The position numbers and the translations under genes are program-made. Shown in pieces: positions 34,926-44,329 of a stretch of 64,000 nucleotides of DNA (its first letter is position 1; each line of letters begins with the position of its first letter). This DNA is from Xanthobacter tagetidis (GTDB lineage: Bacteria > Pseudomonadota > Alphaproteobacteria > Rhizobiales > Xanthobacteraceae): NCBI RefSeq assembly GCF_003667445.1, contig NZ_RCTF01000001.1, forward strand, positions 248,001 through 312,000. The letters are read 5' to 3'. The notes beneath the pieces were generated by a model. That model searched no databases and was not told the origin of the DNA. It worked only from the letters and a program-made list of their open reading frames with translations.

Positions 34926-36137
34926 ATGCGTCTTGCAGCCATTTTCCTGGCAGCCAGCTGCCTTGCCGGTGCCGGCGCGGCCTATGCCGCCGATCCCATC
35001 CCGGTGAAGATCGGCGTGCTCAACGACCAGTCGAGCCTCTATGCCGACCTCGGCGGACAGGGCTCGGTCTGGGCCGCCAAGAAGGCGATCGAGGACTTCG
35101 GCGCGGCGGCCAAGGGCCTGAAGGTGGACGTGATCTTCGCGGACCACCAGAACAAGGCGGACGTGGGCACCTCGGTGGCCCGCCAGTGGTATGACGTGGA
35201 CGGCGTCGACGCGATCGTCGACACCCCGAACTCGGGTGTCGCGCTCGCGGTCTCCGGCGTCACCAAGGAGAAGAACAAGGTCTTCATCAATTCCGGCGCG
35301 GCCACTTCCGACCTCACCGGCAAGGCCTGCACCCCGAACACGGTGCACTGGACCTACGACACCTGGGCGCTCGCCAACGGCACCGGCAAGGCGATCGTGA
35401 AGACCGGCGGCAATACCTGGTTCTTCCTCACCGCCGACTATGCCTTCGGCCACGCTCTGGAGCGCGACACCGAAGCGGTGGTGGTCGCCAATGGCGGCAA
35501 GGTGCTCGGCAAAGTCCGCGTGCCGCTCAACAATGCCGACTTCTCGTCCTTCCTGCTGCAGGCGCAATCCTCGAAGGCGAAGATCATCGGCCTCGCCAAT
35601 GCCGGCGGCGACACCATCAACTCCATCAAGCAGGCGGCCGAGTACGGCATCGTCGCGGGCGGCCAGAACCTCGCCGGACTGCTGATCTTCCTCACCGACG
35701 TGCACTCGCTCGGTCTCAAGACGGCGCAGGGCCTGAACCTGACCGCCGCCTGGTACTGGGACCAGACCGACGCCAACCGCAAGTTCGCCGACGAGTTCGC
35801 CAAGGCCAATGGCGGCAAGCGGCCGACCATGGTGCAGGCGGGCGTCTATTCCGGTGTGCTGCACTATCTGAAGGCGGTCGAGGCGCTGAAGTCCGCCAAG
35901 GACGGCGCCGCGGTGGTGGCGGAGATGAAGAAGATCCCCACCGACGACCCGCTGTTCGGCAAGGGTGAGGTGCGCGCCGACGGCCGCCACATCCACCCCA
36001 TGTACCTCTACCAGGTGAAGACCCCGGCCGAATCCAAGGGCCCGTGGGACTACTACACCCTGAAGGCGACCATCCCGGCCAACGAGGCGTTCCGCCCGCT
36101 GTCCGAGAGCGATTGCCCGCTCGTCAAGAAGGGCTGA
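34926..36137 (+). CDS. livK: ABC transporter periplasmic substrate-binding protein (Leu/Ile/Val-type, PBP1 fold)
   Basis: Protein of 403 residues with a signal peptide ending AYAA and GGAGGAG before ATG 34926. The PBP1 receptor family is recognisable from KIGVLNDQSSLYADLGGQGSV, FADHQNKADVG and FLTADYAFGHALERD, read in pieces. This subgroup contains many proteins binding ligands other than branched-chain amino acids, so the gene name only marks the family. It sits between the ATPase pair and the permease pair and is followed by a strong hairpin. Confidence 0.88.
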   Translation: MRLAAIFLAASCLAGAGAAYAADPIPVKIGVLNDQSSLYADLGGQGSVWAAKKAIEDFGAAAKGLKVDVIFADHQNKADVGTSVARQWYDVDGVDAIVDTPNSGVALAVSGVTKEKNKVFINSGAATSDLTGKACTPNTVHWTYDTWALANGTGKAIVKTGGNTWFFLTADYAFGHALERDTEAVVVANGGKVLGKVRVPLNNADFSSFLLQAQSSKAKIIGLANAGGDTINSIKQAAEYGIVAGGQNLAGLLIFLTDVHSLGLKTAQGLNLTAAWYWDQTDANRKFADEFAKANGGKRPTMVQAGVYSGVLHYLKAVEALKSAKDGAAVVAEMKKIPTDDPLFGKGEVRADGRHIHPMYLYQVKTPAESKGPWDYYTLKATIPANEAFRPLSESDCPLVKKG

Positions 36138-36148
36138 TCCCTTTGTCC

Positions 36149-36174
36149 CGGGCCGGCCTTTCGGGGCCGGCCCG
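36149..36174 (+). other. Intercistronic hairpin between livK and livH
   Basis: Perfect 10-bp arms CGGGCCGGCC (36149-36158) and complement (36165-36174) with a TTTCGG loop, 12 bp after the livK stop. Such a structure commonly protects the binding-protein mRNA and lowers expression of the permease genes that follow at 36198. Confidence 0.55.
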
Positions 36175-36197
36175 CCTTTCCTGAAGAGACACTCGCG

Positions 36198-37079
36198 ATG
36201 TTCGAACTCCTCGGCATTCCGCCTCAGGCGCTGTTTGGCCAGCTTCTGCTCGGCCTCATCAATGGCGCGTTCTACGCCATGCTGAGCCTCGGGCTCGCGG
36301 TGATCTTCGGCCTGCTCAACGTCATCAACTTCACCCACGGCGCGCAATACATGATGGGCGCGTTCGGGGCGTGGATGCTGCTGAACTATCTCGGCATTCC
36401 CTTCTGGGGGGCGCTGGTGCTCTCACCGCTGGTGGTGGCGGTCATCGGCATGGTGATCGAGCGAACGCTCTTGCGAAGGCTCTACCACCTTGACCATCTC
36501 TACGGCCTGCTGCTCACCTTCGGCCTCGCGCTCATCATCGAGGGCCTGTTCCGGCGGCAGTACGGCTCGTCGGGCCTACCCTACGACAACCCGCTGCCGG
36601 GCGGCACCAATCTCGGCTTCATGTTCCTGCCGAACTATCGTGGCTTCGTGGTGGTGGCCTCCCTCGTCGTCTGCCTCGCGACCTGGTACGTGATCGAGCG
36701 CACCAAGCTCGGCTCCTACCTGCGCGCCGCCACGGAGCGGCCGGACCTGGTGCAGGCCTTCGGCATCGACGTTCCGCGCATGATCACGCTCACCTACGGC
36801 TTCGGCGTCGGCCTCGCCGCGCTTGCCGGCGTGCTCGCCGCGCCCGCCTACCAGGTGAGCCCCACCATGGGCTCCAATCTCATCATCATCGTGTTCGCGG
36901 TGGTGGTGATCGGCGGCATGGGCTCCATCATGGGCGCCATCGTCACCGGCTTCGGCCTCGGCGTCATCGAGGGCCTCACCAAGGTGTTCTATCCCGAGGC
37001 CTCGTCCACAGTGATCTTCGTCATCATGGCCATCGTGCTCATGGTGAAGCCCGCCGGCCTGTTCGGCACGGCCAAGTGA
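36198..37079 (+). CDS. livH: Branched-chain-type ABC transporter permease LivH
   Basis: Inner-membrane permease of 293 residues. The N-terminal LGLINGAFYAMLSLGLAVIFGLLNVINFTHG (read in pieces) is the LivH hallmark, and there are about eight hydrophobic helices. The coupling-loop region RAATERPDLVQAFGID contacts the ATPases. It forms the channel with LivM, encoded 10 bp downstream. Confidence 0.92.
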   Translation: MFELLGIPPQALFGQLLLGLINGAFYAMLSLGLAVIFGLLNVINFTHGAQYMMGAFGAWMLLNYLGIPFWGALVLSPLVVAVIGMVIERTLLRRLYHLDHLYGLLLTFGLALIIEGLFRRQYGSSGLPYDNPLPGGTNLGFMFLPNYRGFVVVASLVVCLATWYVIERTKLGSYLRAATERPDLVQAFGIDVPRMITLTYGFGVGLAALAGVLAAPAYQVSPTMGSNLIIIVFAVVVIGGMGSIMGAIVTGFGLGVIEGLTKVFYPEASSTVIFVIMAIVLMVKPAGLFGTAK

Positions 37080-37089
37080 GGGCGCGCAC

Positions 37090-38085
37090 ATGAGCACTTC
37101 CCCGACCACCGCCGCGCCGCCCGCCGCCACCGTCCGGACGCCCCGCACCGGCATGCTCGCTTTGTTCGGCATCGCCGCCGTCGCCGTGATGCTGGTGGCG
37201 CCGTTCGGCGTCTATCCCGTGTTCCTGATGAAGGTGATGTGCTTCGCGCTGTTCGCGTGCGCCTTCAACCTGCTGCTCGGCTATACCGGGCTCCTGTCCT
37301 TCGGCCACGCCATGTTCTTCGGCGGCGCGGCCTATATCTGCGCCCACACCATCAAGGTGCTGGGCTTCTCGCCCGAGATCGGCATCCTTGCCGGCGTTGC
37401 CTTCGCCGCCTTCCTCGGGCTGCTGGCGGGCCTGCTCGCCATCCGCCGCCAGGGCATCTATTTCGCCATGGTGACGCTGGCGCTGGCGCAGATGTTCTTC
37501 TTCTTCTGCCTCCAGGCGCCGTTCACCGGCGGCGAGGACGGCCTGCAGGGCGTGCCGCGCCGGCCGCTGTTCGGGCTGATCGACATCAGCAAGGACATCA
37601 ACCTCTATTACGTGGTGCTGGCGATCTTCGTGTTCGGCTTCCTCGTCATCTACCGCACCATCCATTCGCCGTTCGGGCACGTGCTGAAGGCGATCCGCGA
37701 GAACGAGCCGCGCGCCATCTCGCTCGGCTACCGGGCAAACCAGTACAAGCTGCTCGCCTTCGTGCTCTCGGCCGCGCTGACCGGGCTTGCCGGCTCCACC
37801 AAGGTGCTTGTGTTCCAGCTCGCCTCGCTCACCGACGTTGCCTGGCAGATGTCCGGCGAGGTGGTGCTGATGACGCTGGTGGGCGGCATGGGCACCATCC
37901 TCGGCCCCATCGTCGGCGCCGCCATCATCGTCACCATGCAGAACTACCTCGCCGGCCTCGGCGAATGGGTTCTGGTGATCCAGGGCGTCATCTTCGTCGC
38001 CGCCGTGTCGCTGTTCCGCCGCGGCATCGTCGGCGAGATCATCGCCATCGTCAGCTACTACCGCAGCGGCAAGCAGCAGCCCTGA
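37090..38085 (+). CDS. livM: Branched-chain-type ABC transporter permease LivM
   Basis: Permease of 331 residues. Typical LivM features are YTGLLSFGHAMFFGGAAY, RRQGIYFAMVTLALAQMF and the coupling loop AIRENEPRAISLGY, then TSLVGGMGT-like text (LVGGMGTILGP). About ten hydrophobic helices. It is the last gene of the importer operon, followed by a hairpin. Confidence 0.92.
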   Translation: MSTSPTTAAPPAATVRTPRTGMLALFGIAAVAVMLVAPFGVYPVFLMKVMCFALFACAFNLLLGYTGLLSFGHAMFFGGAAYICAHTIKVLGFSPEIGILAGVAFAAFLGLLAGLLAIRRQGIYFAMVTLALAQMFFFFCLQAPFTGGEDGLQGVPRRPLFGLIDISKDINLYYVVLAIFVFGFLVIYRTIHSPFGHVLKAIRENEPRAISLGYRANQYKLLAFVLSAALTGLAGSTKVLVFQLASLTDVAWQMSGEVVLMTLVGGMGTILGPIVGAAIIVTMQNYLAGLGEWVLVIQGVIFVAAVSLFRRGIVGEIIAIVSYYRSGKQQP

Positions 38086-38101
38086 CCGGCTGCCGATCGG
38101 G

Positions 38102-38125
38102 GAGACGGAGGCACGCCTCCGTCTC
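38102..38125 (+). terminator. Hairpin after livM
   Basis: Eleven-bp arms GAGACGGAGGC (38102-38112) and complement (38115-38125), 16 bp after the stop; the innermost pairs form the loop. Likely end of the liv operon, without U-run. Confidence 0.5.
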
Positions 38126-38263
38126 GGACCGGCGCTCCGCGGCCCCGCGCCGCATTGGCCGATGCGCCGCCGGCGTGACTCTTCCCGCACGATGCGCTCT
38201 GCTGCGGTCCTCACCGGGACCGGCCGCGCCGGTCCCGGCTGGATGTTCCGTCCGAGGCCGCTT

Positions 38264-39241
38264 ATGTGCCCGATTCACCGCCTGCGCCGCGCATCGTTCG
38301 CCGGCCTGCTTGCCATCATGCCGCTCGCCCTCGCCGCCTGCGGACAGAACGGCGCTCAGGTTTTTTCCGGCTATGTGGAGGGCGACCTGCTCTTCATCGG
38401 CCCCGAGGAGGCCGGCCGCCTCACCGGCCTCGCCGTCCGGGAGGGCGACAAGGTCAAGGCCGGGGACGTTCTGGCCCGGGTGGAGGACGACCTCCAGCAG
38501 GCCGAGGTGCGGGCCGCCGAGGCGCAGCTGAAGCAGGCGCAGGCGCAACTCGAGAACGCCCGCTCGCCGCTCCAGCGGCCCGAGGAGATCGCCATCCTGG
38601 AGGCCTCCGAGACCCGCGCCACGTCAGCACTGGACCTCTCGCGCATCGAGCTTGCCCGGCAGAAGCAGCTGGTGCCCAAGGGCGCCTCCTCGCAGGCCAA
38701 TCTCGACGCCGCCCAGCATGACTACGACGAAAAGCAGGCCGCCCTCGACGAGGCCCGCCGGCGCATCTCCGCCGCCGGCATCGCCGCGCGCGAACACGAG
38801 ATCGAGGCGGCCCAGCAGGCGGCCGACGCCGCCAAGGCGCAGCTGGAGGTGGCGCGCATCCGCCTTGCCCGGCGCGCTTTGAAGGCCCCGGCCGACGGGG
38901 CGGTGCAGACCGTCTATTACCGCGTCGGCGAACTGGTGCCGGAGGGCCGCCCGGTGGTCTCGGTGCTGCCGCCGGGGCTGGTGAAGGTGCGCTTCTTCGT
39001 GCCCGAGGCGGCGCTGCCCAAGGTGGCGGTGGGCCAGGAGATCGACGCCACCTGCGACGGCTGCCCGCCGCTCAAGGCCAGGGTGTCGTTCATCGCCGAC
39101 GCGGCGGAGTACACGCCGCCGATCATCTACAGCCGCGAGGAGCGCGCGAAGCTGGTCTATCTGGTCGAGGCGCGGCCCGCCGATCCCGCCGCCGCCCGGC
39201 CCGGCCAGCCGGTGAGCGTGACCCTGGGGCCGAAGCCGTGA
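38264..39241 (+). CDS. HlyD-family membrane-fusion lipoprotein
   Basis: Periplasmic adaptor of 325 residues. ATG 38264 gives a signal peptide with a lipobox LALAAC, so it is probably lipid-anchored. Two half-lipoyl/biotin motifs flank a long coiled coil (about residues 75-215), the standard layout of efflux adaptors of the YbhG/YhiI type. Its stop overlaps the next gene (GTGA). With the ATPase and ABC-2 permease it forms an export system; substrates of relatives include drugs and other amphiphiles. No outer-membrane channel gene is adjacent. Confidence 0.87.
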   Translation: MCPIHRLRRASFAGLLAIMPLALAACGQNGAQVFSGYVEGDLLFIGPEEAGRLTGLAVREGDKVKAGDVLARVEDDLQQAEVRAAEAQLKQAQAQLENARSPLQRPEEIAILEASETRATSALDLSRIELARQKQLVPKGASSQANLDAAQHDYDEKQAALDEARRRISAAGIAAREHEIEAAQQAADAAKAQLEVARIRLARRALKAPADGAVQTVYYRVGELVPEGRPVVSVLPPGLVKVRFFVPEAALPKVAVGQEIDATCDGCPPLKARVSFIADAAEYTPPIIYSREERAKLVYLVEARPADPAAARPGQPVSVTLGPKP

Positions 39242-40230
39242 GCGAGCGCGCCGCCGCGCCGGCCGGGACTGGCGAGCGATCTGCCGCCGACGTCGCCATC
39301 GCGGTGGAAGGGCTCAGCAAGCGGTTCGGCGCGAACCTCGTGGTGGACGACCTCACCATGACGGTGAGGCGCGGCCAGATCTACGGCTTCCTCGGCCCCA
39401 ACGGCTCGGGCAAGACCACGACCATCCGCATGCTGTGCGGGCTGCTCACGCCCGACGCCGGCCGCGGCACCTGCCTCGGCATGGACATCCTGACCCAGGG
39501 CCGGGAGATCCGCGCCCATGTGGGCTACATGACGCAGCGCTTCTCGCTCTACCAGGACCTGTCCGTGAAGGAGAACCTGGAGTTCGTCGCCCGCCTCTAC
39601 GGCGTGCCGAAGCCCGAGGCGGCGGCGCAGGCGGCGCTGGAGCGGCTCGGCCTCAAGGGACGCGGGCGCCAGCTCGCGGGCGAACTGTCGGGGGGCTGGA
39701 AGCAACGCCTCGCGCTCGGCGCCTGCATCCTGCCGGGGCCCGACCTGCTGCTGCTCGACGAGCCCACCGCCGGCGTCGACCCCCAGGCGCGCCGCGAGTT
39801 CTGGGCGCAGATCCACGCACTGGCCGCCGAGGGGCTGACGGTGCTGGTCTCCACCCACTACATGGACGAGGCCGAGCGCTGCCACGAGATCGCGTACATC
39901 GCCTACGGCCGGCTTCTGGCCCAGGGCACGGTTGCCAACGTGATCGCCGCCTCCGGGCTTCACACCTACACCGTGGACGTGAAGGGCGAGGGGCCGCGCG
40001 AGGCGAGCCAGCGCATCACCGACCTCTCCCAGAAGCTCTCCGCGGCGCTGGGCGTCGACATGGTGGCGCCGTTCGGCACCTCGCTGCACATCTCCGGCCG
40101 CGACGCCGCGGCGCTGGAGGCCGCCATCGCCCCGTTCCGTGGCGAGCCGCACCTCGTCTGGCGCAAGGACGAGCCGACCCTGGAGGACGTGTTCATCGAC
40201 CTCATGCGCGGCAAGGACGCGCGGCGATGA
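39238..40230 (+). CDS. ABC-2 type exporter ATP-binding protein
   Basis: ATPase of 330 residues (YbhF/DrrA-like). Walker A GPNGSGKTT, signature LSGGWKQRL, Walker B LLLLDEPTAGVDP and H-loop STHYMDEAE are present. A C-terminal extension (about residues 240-330) ends with PTLEDVFIDLM, typical of this class. Start GTG 39238 overlaps the HlyD stop. Only a single nucleotide-binding domain is present, so it should act as a dimer. Confidence 0.88.
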   Translation: MSERAAAPAGTGERSAADVAIAVEGLSKRFGANLVVDDLTMTVRRGQIYGFLGPNGSGKTTTIRMLCGLLTPDAGRGTCLGMDILTQGREIRAHVGYMTQRFSLYQDLSVKENLEFVARLYGVPKPEAAAQAALERLGLKGRGRQLAGELSGGWKQRLALGACILPGPDLLLLDEPTAGVDPQARREFWAQIHALAAEGLTVLVSTHYMDEAERCHEIAYIAYGRLLAQGTVANVIAASGLHTYTVDVKGEGPREASQRITDLSQKLSAALGVDMVAPFGTSLHISGRDAAALEAAIAPFRGEPHLVWRKDEPTLEDVFIDLMRGKDARR

Positions 40231-41393
40231 CGGCGCGCACCGGCGTCGCCGGTTTCCTCGGCCGTGTCACGGCGATGATCGTGAAGGAATACATCCAGCT
40301 CACGCGGGACCGCGTGACCTTCGCCACCATGATCATGATCCCGCTGCTGCAGCTGGTGCTGTTCGGCTACGCCATCAACACCACGCCGCGCCACCTGCCG
40401 ACCGCCGTGTTCTCGCACGAGAATTCCGACGTCTCCCGCGCCATCCTCGCCGCGCTGCGCAACACCGCCTTCTTCTCCTTCGTGCGCGAGGCGCAGAGCG
40501 TGGAGGAGGCGGAGCACCTGGTGCGCGCGGGGGAGGTGCTGTTCTTCGTCGAGATCCCGGCCGGCTTCGAGCGCAGCCTCAGGCGGGGCGACCGCCCTCA
40601 GATCCTGGTGGCGGCGGACGCCACCGACCCGGTCGGCACAGGCAACGCGCTCGCCGCGCTCTCCGGCGTGGTCGCTTCCGCGCTGGTGCGCGAGCGCTTC
40701 GTCGGCGCCATCGCCGAGGAGGCGCAGGGGCGCGAGGCCACCAGCCAGGATGCGTTCGAGATCGTCCAGCACCGGCGCTACAATCCCGCCGGCACCAGTC
40801 AGCTCAACATCGTTCCGGGCCTGCTCGGCACCATCCTCACCATGACCATGCTGATCTTCACCGCGCTCTCCGTGACGCGCGAGATCGAGCGCGGCACCAT
40901 GGAGAGCCTGCTCGCCATGCCGATCCACCCGGTGGAGATCATGCTGGGCAAGATCGTGCCCTATGTGATGGTGGGCATCCTCCAGGCGGTGCTGATCCTC
41001 GGCGCCGGCATCATCCTGTTCGCGGTGCCGGTGGAGGGCAGCGTGGCGGTCCTCTCGGCGGCGACGCTGCTGTTCATCACCGCCAACCTGTCCATCGGCT
41101 ACACCTTCTCCACCCTGGCGCAGAACCAGCTCCAGGCGGTGCAGATGTCGTTCATGTTCTTCCTGCCCTCCATCCTGCTGTCGGGCTTCATGTTCCCCTT
41201 CTCGGGCATGCCGCAATGGGCGCAGTGGATCGGCGAGGGACTGCCGCTCACCCATTATCTGCGCATGGTGCGCGGCATCCTGCTGAAGGGCTCCGGCCTG
41301 TCCGATCTGGTGCGCGACGGGGCGGCGCTGTTCGGCCTGATGCTGCTCGCCATGGGCATCGCCGTGGCGCGCTTCCGCCAGACGCTTGATTGA
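40227..41393 (+). CDS. ABC-2 type exporter permease
   Basis: Membrane subunit of 388 residues (YbhS/YhhJ-like). An N-terminal helix near 25-45 is followed by a ~140-residue periplasmic domain, then five helices containing REIERGTMESLLAMPI, the ABC-2 coupling motif, and PFSGMPQWAQWIGE. ATG 40227 overlaps the ATPase stop. With one permease gene the transporter is probably a homodimer. Confidence 0.88.
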   Translation: MTARTGVAGFLGRVTAMIVKEYIQLTRDRVTFATMIMIPLLQLVLFGYAINTTPRHLPTAVFSHENSDVSRAILAALRNTAFFSFVREAQSVEEAEHLVRAGEVLFFVEIPAGFERSLRRGDRPQILVAADATDPVGTGNALAALSGVVASALVRERFVGAIAEEAQGREATSQDAFEIVQHRRYNPAGTSQLNIVPGLLGTILTMTMLIFTALSVTREIERGTMESLLAMPIHPVEIMLGKIVPYVMVGILQAVLILGAGIILFAVPVEGSVAVLSAATLLFITANLSIGYTFSTLAQNQLQAVQMSFMFFLPSILLSGFMFPFSGMPQWAQWIGEGLPLTHYLRMVRGILLKGSGLSDLVRDGAALFGLMLLAMGIAVARFRQTLD

Positions 41394-41450
41394 TCCGGCA
41401 AGGTACAAGGCGCAGCTTTGCCGCGCGGCAAGATGCCGCCAAGCTGACCG

Positions 41451-41470
41451 GCCGAAATCTCTCTTTCGGC
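41451..41470 (+). terminator. Terminator-like hairpin of the exporter operon
   Basis: GCCGAAA (41451-41457)/TTTCGGC (41464-41470) with a TCTCTC loop, 57 bp after the permease stop. The T-rich 3' arm could assist termination. Confidence 0.45.
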
Positions 41471-41626
41471 GAATGAAAAACAGGCGCCGGGACGAGCCGA
41501 AAGCGACATCAACCTGAGGGTGAGTTGGTCGGGCAATAGTATGGTGGAAGATCAATCCGCCGGAAGTCGCTGATAAACCGCGACCCGCCGCCGCAGCGCG
41601 CATGCGCCACGCGGCCTCACGCACCT

Positions 41627-41640
41627 TTGACCTGTATCAA
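41627..41640 (+). promoter_or_regulatory. FixK/FNR-type anaerobox upstream of ccoN
   Basis: TTGACCTGTATCAA matches TTGAT-N4-ATCAA with one mismatch (C for T at position 5). It lies 83 bp before ccoN, so a class II promoter would start near 41675. cbb3 operons of rhizobia and relatives are activated under low oxygen by FixK or FnrL at such boxes. Confidence 0.78.
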
Positions 41641-41722
41641 GGTGAAATTGGGACCGCCGCGCATGGTGCGGCCTGGGTCCAGCGGCCGAGATTCCATTGC
41701 TGCGGAGCGAGGGGTTCTGCAT

Positions 41723-43387
41723 ATGTCAACCATACAAGATCCAATCCAGGCCCCGGCCAAGTCGATGAGATTCGGCGAGATGGCGGCGCTGGTGGGCTTC
41801 TCCGCCTTCGCCTTTCTCTCCATCATCATTGCGGCCAAGGCGTACACACCGGAATACGCGTTCCACGCCTATCTGTTCGCCGCGGCGAGCATCGCCAGCG
41901 TGTTCGCGATCGGCAACCGCTACATGAACCGCCCGGCGGGTGCGGTGCCGCAGTTCATCGACGGCAAGCCGAACTACAATTTCGACGTGGTGAAGGTGGG
42001 CACCATCTTCGCGGTGGTGTGGGGCATCGCCGGCTTCCTGGTGGGCGTGATCGCCGCGCTCCAGCTCGCCTTCCCCATGTTCAACTTCGACCTGCCCTGG
42101 ATTTCCTTCGGCCGGCTGCGGCCGCTGCACACCTCGGCGGTGATCTTCGCGTTCGGCGGCAACGTGCTGATCGCCACCTCCTTCTACGTGGTGCAGCGCA
42201 CCTCGCGCGCGCGCCTCGCGGGCGATATCGCGCCGTGGTTCGTCATCCTGGGCTACAACTTCTTCATCGTGATCGCGGGCACCGGCTATCTCCTGGGCAT
42301 CACGCAGTCGAAGGAATACGCCGAGCCGGAATGGTATTCCGACCTGTTCCTGACGGTGGTCTGGGTCACATATTTCCTGGTCTTCCTGGTGACGGTTCTG
42401 AAGCGGACCGAGCCGCATATCTATGTGGCCAACTGGTTCTACTTCGCCTTTATCATCACCATCGCGGTCCTGCACCTGGGCAACAATGCGACGATCCCGA
42501 TCTCACTGTTCTCGCCCAAGTCCTACATCGTCTGGTCCGGCGTGCAGGACGCCATGTTCCAATGGTGGTACGGACACAACGCGGTGGGCTTCTTCCTCAC
42601 CGCCGGCTTCCTCGCCTTGATGTACTACTTCATCCCGAAGCGGGCGGACCGGCCGGTCTATTCCTACCGGCTGTCCATCGTCCACTTCTGGGCGCTGATC
42701 TTCATCTACATCTGGGCCGGCCCGCATCATTTGCACTACACGGCGCTGCCGGACTGGGCGCAGACGCTGGGCATGACCTTCTCGGTGATCCTGTGGATGC
42801 CCTCCTGGGGCGGCATGATCAACGGCCTCATGACGCTCTCGGGCGCCTGGGACAAGCTGCGCACCGACCCGGTCATCCGCATGATGGTGGTGGCGGTCGC
42901 ATTCTACGGCATGTCGACCTTCGAGGGTCCGATGATGTCGGTGAAGGCGGTGAACTCGCTCAGCCACTACACCGAATGGACCATCGGCCACGTGCATTCC
43001 GGCGCGCTGGGCTGGGTCGCCTACATCTCGTTCGGCGCCATCTACTGCCTGGTGCCCTGGCTCTGGCATAAGAGAGAAATGTATTCGATGAAGGCCGTGT
43101 CCTGGCACTTCTGGGTCTCGACCCTCGGCATCGTGCTCTACATCTCCTCCATGTGGGTGGCGGGCATCCTCCAGGGCCTGATGTGGCGCGCTTATACCAA
43201 GCTCGGCTTCCTGGAATACTCGTTCATCGAGACGGTGGAAGCCATGCACCCGCTCTACGTGATCCGGGCGGCCGGCGGCATCCTGTTCCTCGCGGGCGCC
43301 CTCATCATGGCCTGGAACGTCTGGAAGACCATCACCATGCCCGAAGCCGCCGCCGAGCCCAAGCTCGCGCTGGCGCCGGCGGAATGA
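41723..43387 (+). CDS. ccoN: cbb3-type cytochrome c oxidase subunit I
   Basis: Catalytic haem b/b3-CuB subunit of 554 residues that reduces oxygen with high affinity at the inner membrane. Conserved segments include [16 protein letters not shown] (haem-ligand histidine), [46 protein letters not shown] with the adjacent metal-ligand histidines, and [14 protein letters not shown], read in pieces. ATG 41723 is used; frames further upstream run into the FixK-box region. It is followed directly by ccoO, ccoQ and ccoP. Confidence 0.95.
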   Translation: MSTIQDPIQAPAKSMRFGEMAALVGFSAFAFLSIIIAAKAYTPEYAFHAYLFAAASIASVFAIGNRYMNRPAGAVPQFIDGKPNYNFDVVKVGTIFAVVWGIAGFLVGVIAALQLAFPMFNFDLPWISFGRLRPLHTSAVIFAFGGNVLIATSFYVVQRTSRARLAGDIAPWFVILGYNFFIVIAGTGYLLGITQSKEYAEPEWYSDLFLTVVWVTYFLVFLVTVLKRTEPHIYVANWFYFAFIITIAVLHLGNNATIPISLFSPKSYIVWSGVQDAMFQWWYGHNAVGFFLTAGFLALMYYFIPKRADRPVYSYRLSIVHFWALIFIYIWAGPHHLHYTALPDWAQTLGMTFSVILWMPSWGGMINGLMTLSGAWDKLRTDPVIRMMVVAVAFYGMSTFEGPMMSVKAVNSLSHYTEWTIGHVHSGALGWVAYISFGAIYCLVPWLWHKREMYSMKAVSWHFWVSTLGIVLYISSMWVAGILQGLMWRAYTKLGFLEYSFIETVEAMHPLYVIRAAGGILFLAGALIMAWNVWKTITMPEAAAEPKLALAPAE

Positions 43388-43398
43388 CGGAGGCAGAC

Positions 43399-44160
43399 AT
43401 GGCGTCCCAAGGAACGTCCACCAGCACGTCGATCTGGTCCAAGCACCAGATTTTCGAGAAGCACTCCTACTGGCTGATGCTGGGCATCCTCGTGATGATC
43501 TCCATCGGCGGCCTGGTGGAGATCGCACCGCTCTTCTACCTGAAGAGCACCATCGAGAAGGTGGAGGGCATGCGGCCCTACACGCCGCTGGAACTCGCCG
43601 GGCGCAACATCTATGTGCGGGAGGGCTGCTACAACTGCCACTCGCAGATGATCCGCCCGCTGCGCGACGAGGTGGAGCGCTACGGCCACTACTCGCTGGC
43701 GGCCGAAAGCATGTACGACCGCCCGTTCCAGTGGGGCTCCAAGCGCACGGGCCCGGACCTTGCCCGCGTCGGCGGCAAGTATTCGGACCTCTGGCACCTG
43801 GAGCACCTCAACAATCCGCGTGCGGTGGTGCCGGCGTCCATCATGCCGTCCTATCCGTGGCTGGCGCAGACCCGCCTGAACGCCAAGCACATCGCGGAAG
43901 ACTTGCGCGTGCAGCAGATTCTCGGCGTGCCCTACACGGACGAGATGATCGAGAAGGCGCAGCAGGACCTGAAGACTCAGGCCACCAGCGACGCCGACGA
44001 CGCGGACGGCCTGCAGAAGCGCTACCCGAAGGCCCAGGTGCGCGACTTCGACGCCAATCCGGGCACCATCACCGAGGCGGACGCGCTGATCGCCTACCTC
44101 CAGATGCTCGGCACGCTCGTGGACTTCAAGCTCTACGACAACAAGGCGAACGTGAGGTGA
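43399..44160 (+). CDS. ccoO: cbb3-type cytochrome c oxidase subunit II (monohaem cytochrome c)
   Basis: Membrane-anchored cytochrome c of 253 residues. An N-terminal helix (about 22-42) is followed by the haem motif [27 protein letters not shown] and the late methionine in VPASIMPSY supply the remaining signature and likely axial ligand. ATG 43399 has GGAGG five bases upstream; another ATG at 43384, overlapping the ccoN stop, is possible. It passes electrons from CcoP to CcoN. Confidence 0.94.
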   Translation: MASQGTSTSTSIWSKHQIFEKHSYWLMLGILVMISIGGLVEIAPLFYLKSTIEKVEGMRPYTPLELAGRNIYVREGCYNCHSQMIRPLRDEVERYGHYSLAAESMYDRPFQWGSKRTGPDLARVGGKYSDLWHLEHLNNPRAVVPASIMPSYPWLAQTRLNAKHIAEDLRVQQILGVPYTDEMIEKAQQDLKTQATSDADDADGLQKRYPKAQVRDFDANPGTITEADALIAYLQMLGTLVDFKLYDNKANVR

Positions 44161-44163
44161 GCC

Positions 44164-44325
44164 ATGAGCGATACCTATAACGCCCTCGCCGGGTTCGCCC
44201 AGACCTTCGGTCTCATCCTGTTCGTCGCCGCTTTCGCGGCGGTGGTGGCCTACGTTTTCTGGCCGTCGAAGAAGCGCAAGAAGGACTTCGACGACGCCGC
44301 CCAAATTCCTCTCAAGGAGGATTGA
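44164..44325 (+). CDS. ccoQ: cbb3-type cytochrome c oxidase small subunit IV
   Basis: Tiny membrane protein of 53 residues, MSDTYNALAGFAQ then one transmembrane helix (about 13-34) and a basic segment WPSKKRKKDFDD. This is the typical CcoQ pattern, placed as usual between ccoO (3 bp upstream) and ccoP (4 bp downstream). CcoQ stabilises the oxidase complex. An AAGGAGG at its 3' end serves as ribosome-binding site for ccoP. Confidence 0.9.
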   Translation: MSDTYNALAGFAQTFGLILFVAAFAAVVAYVFWPSKKRKKDFDDAAQIPLKED

Positions 44326-44329
44326 TCCG

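Larger units (their letters stand above)
41394..41722. promoter_or_regulatory. 329-bp gap with terminator and oxygen-control region of ccoN
   Basis: No coding frame is convincing. It contains a CRP/FNR-shaped dyad TTGCC-N4-GGCAA (41418-41431), a hairpin (41451-41470) and a FixK/FNR-type box (41627-41640). The AT-richer stretch 41455-41580 is otherwise unassigned. Confidence 0.5.
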
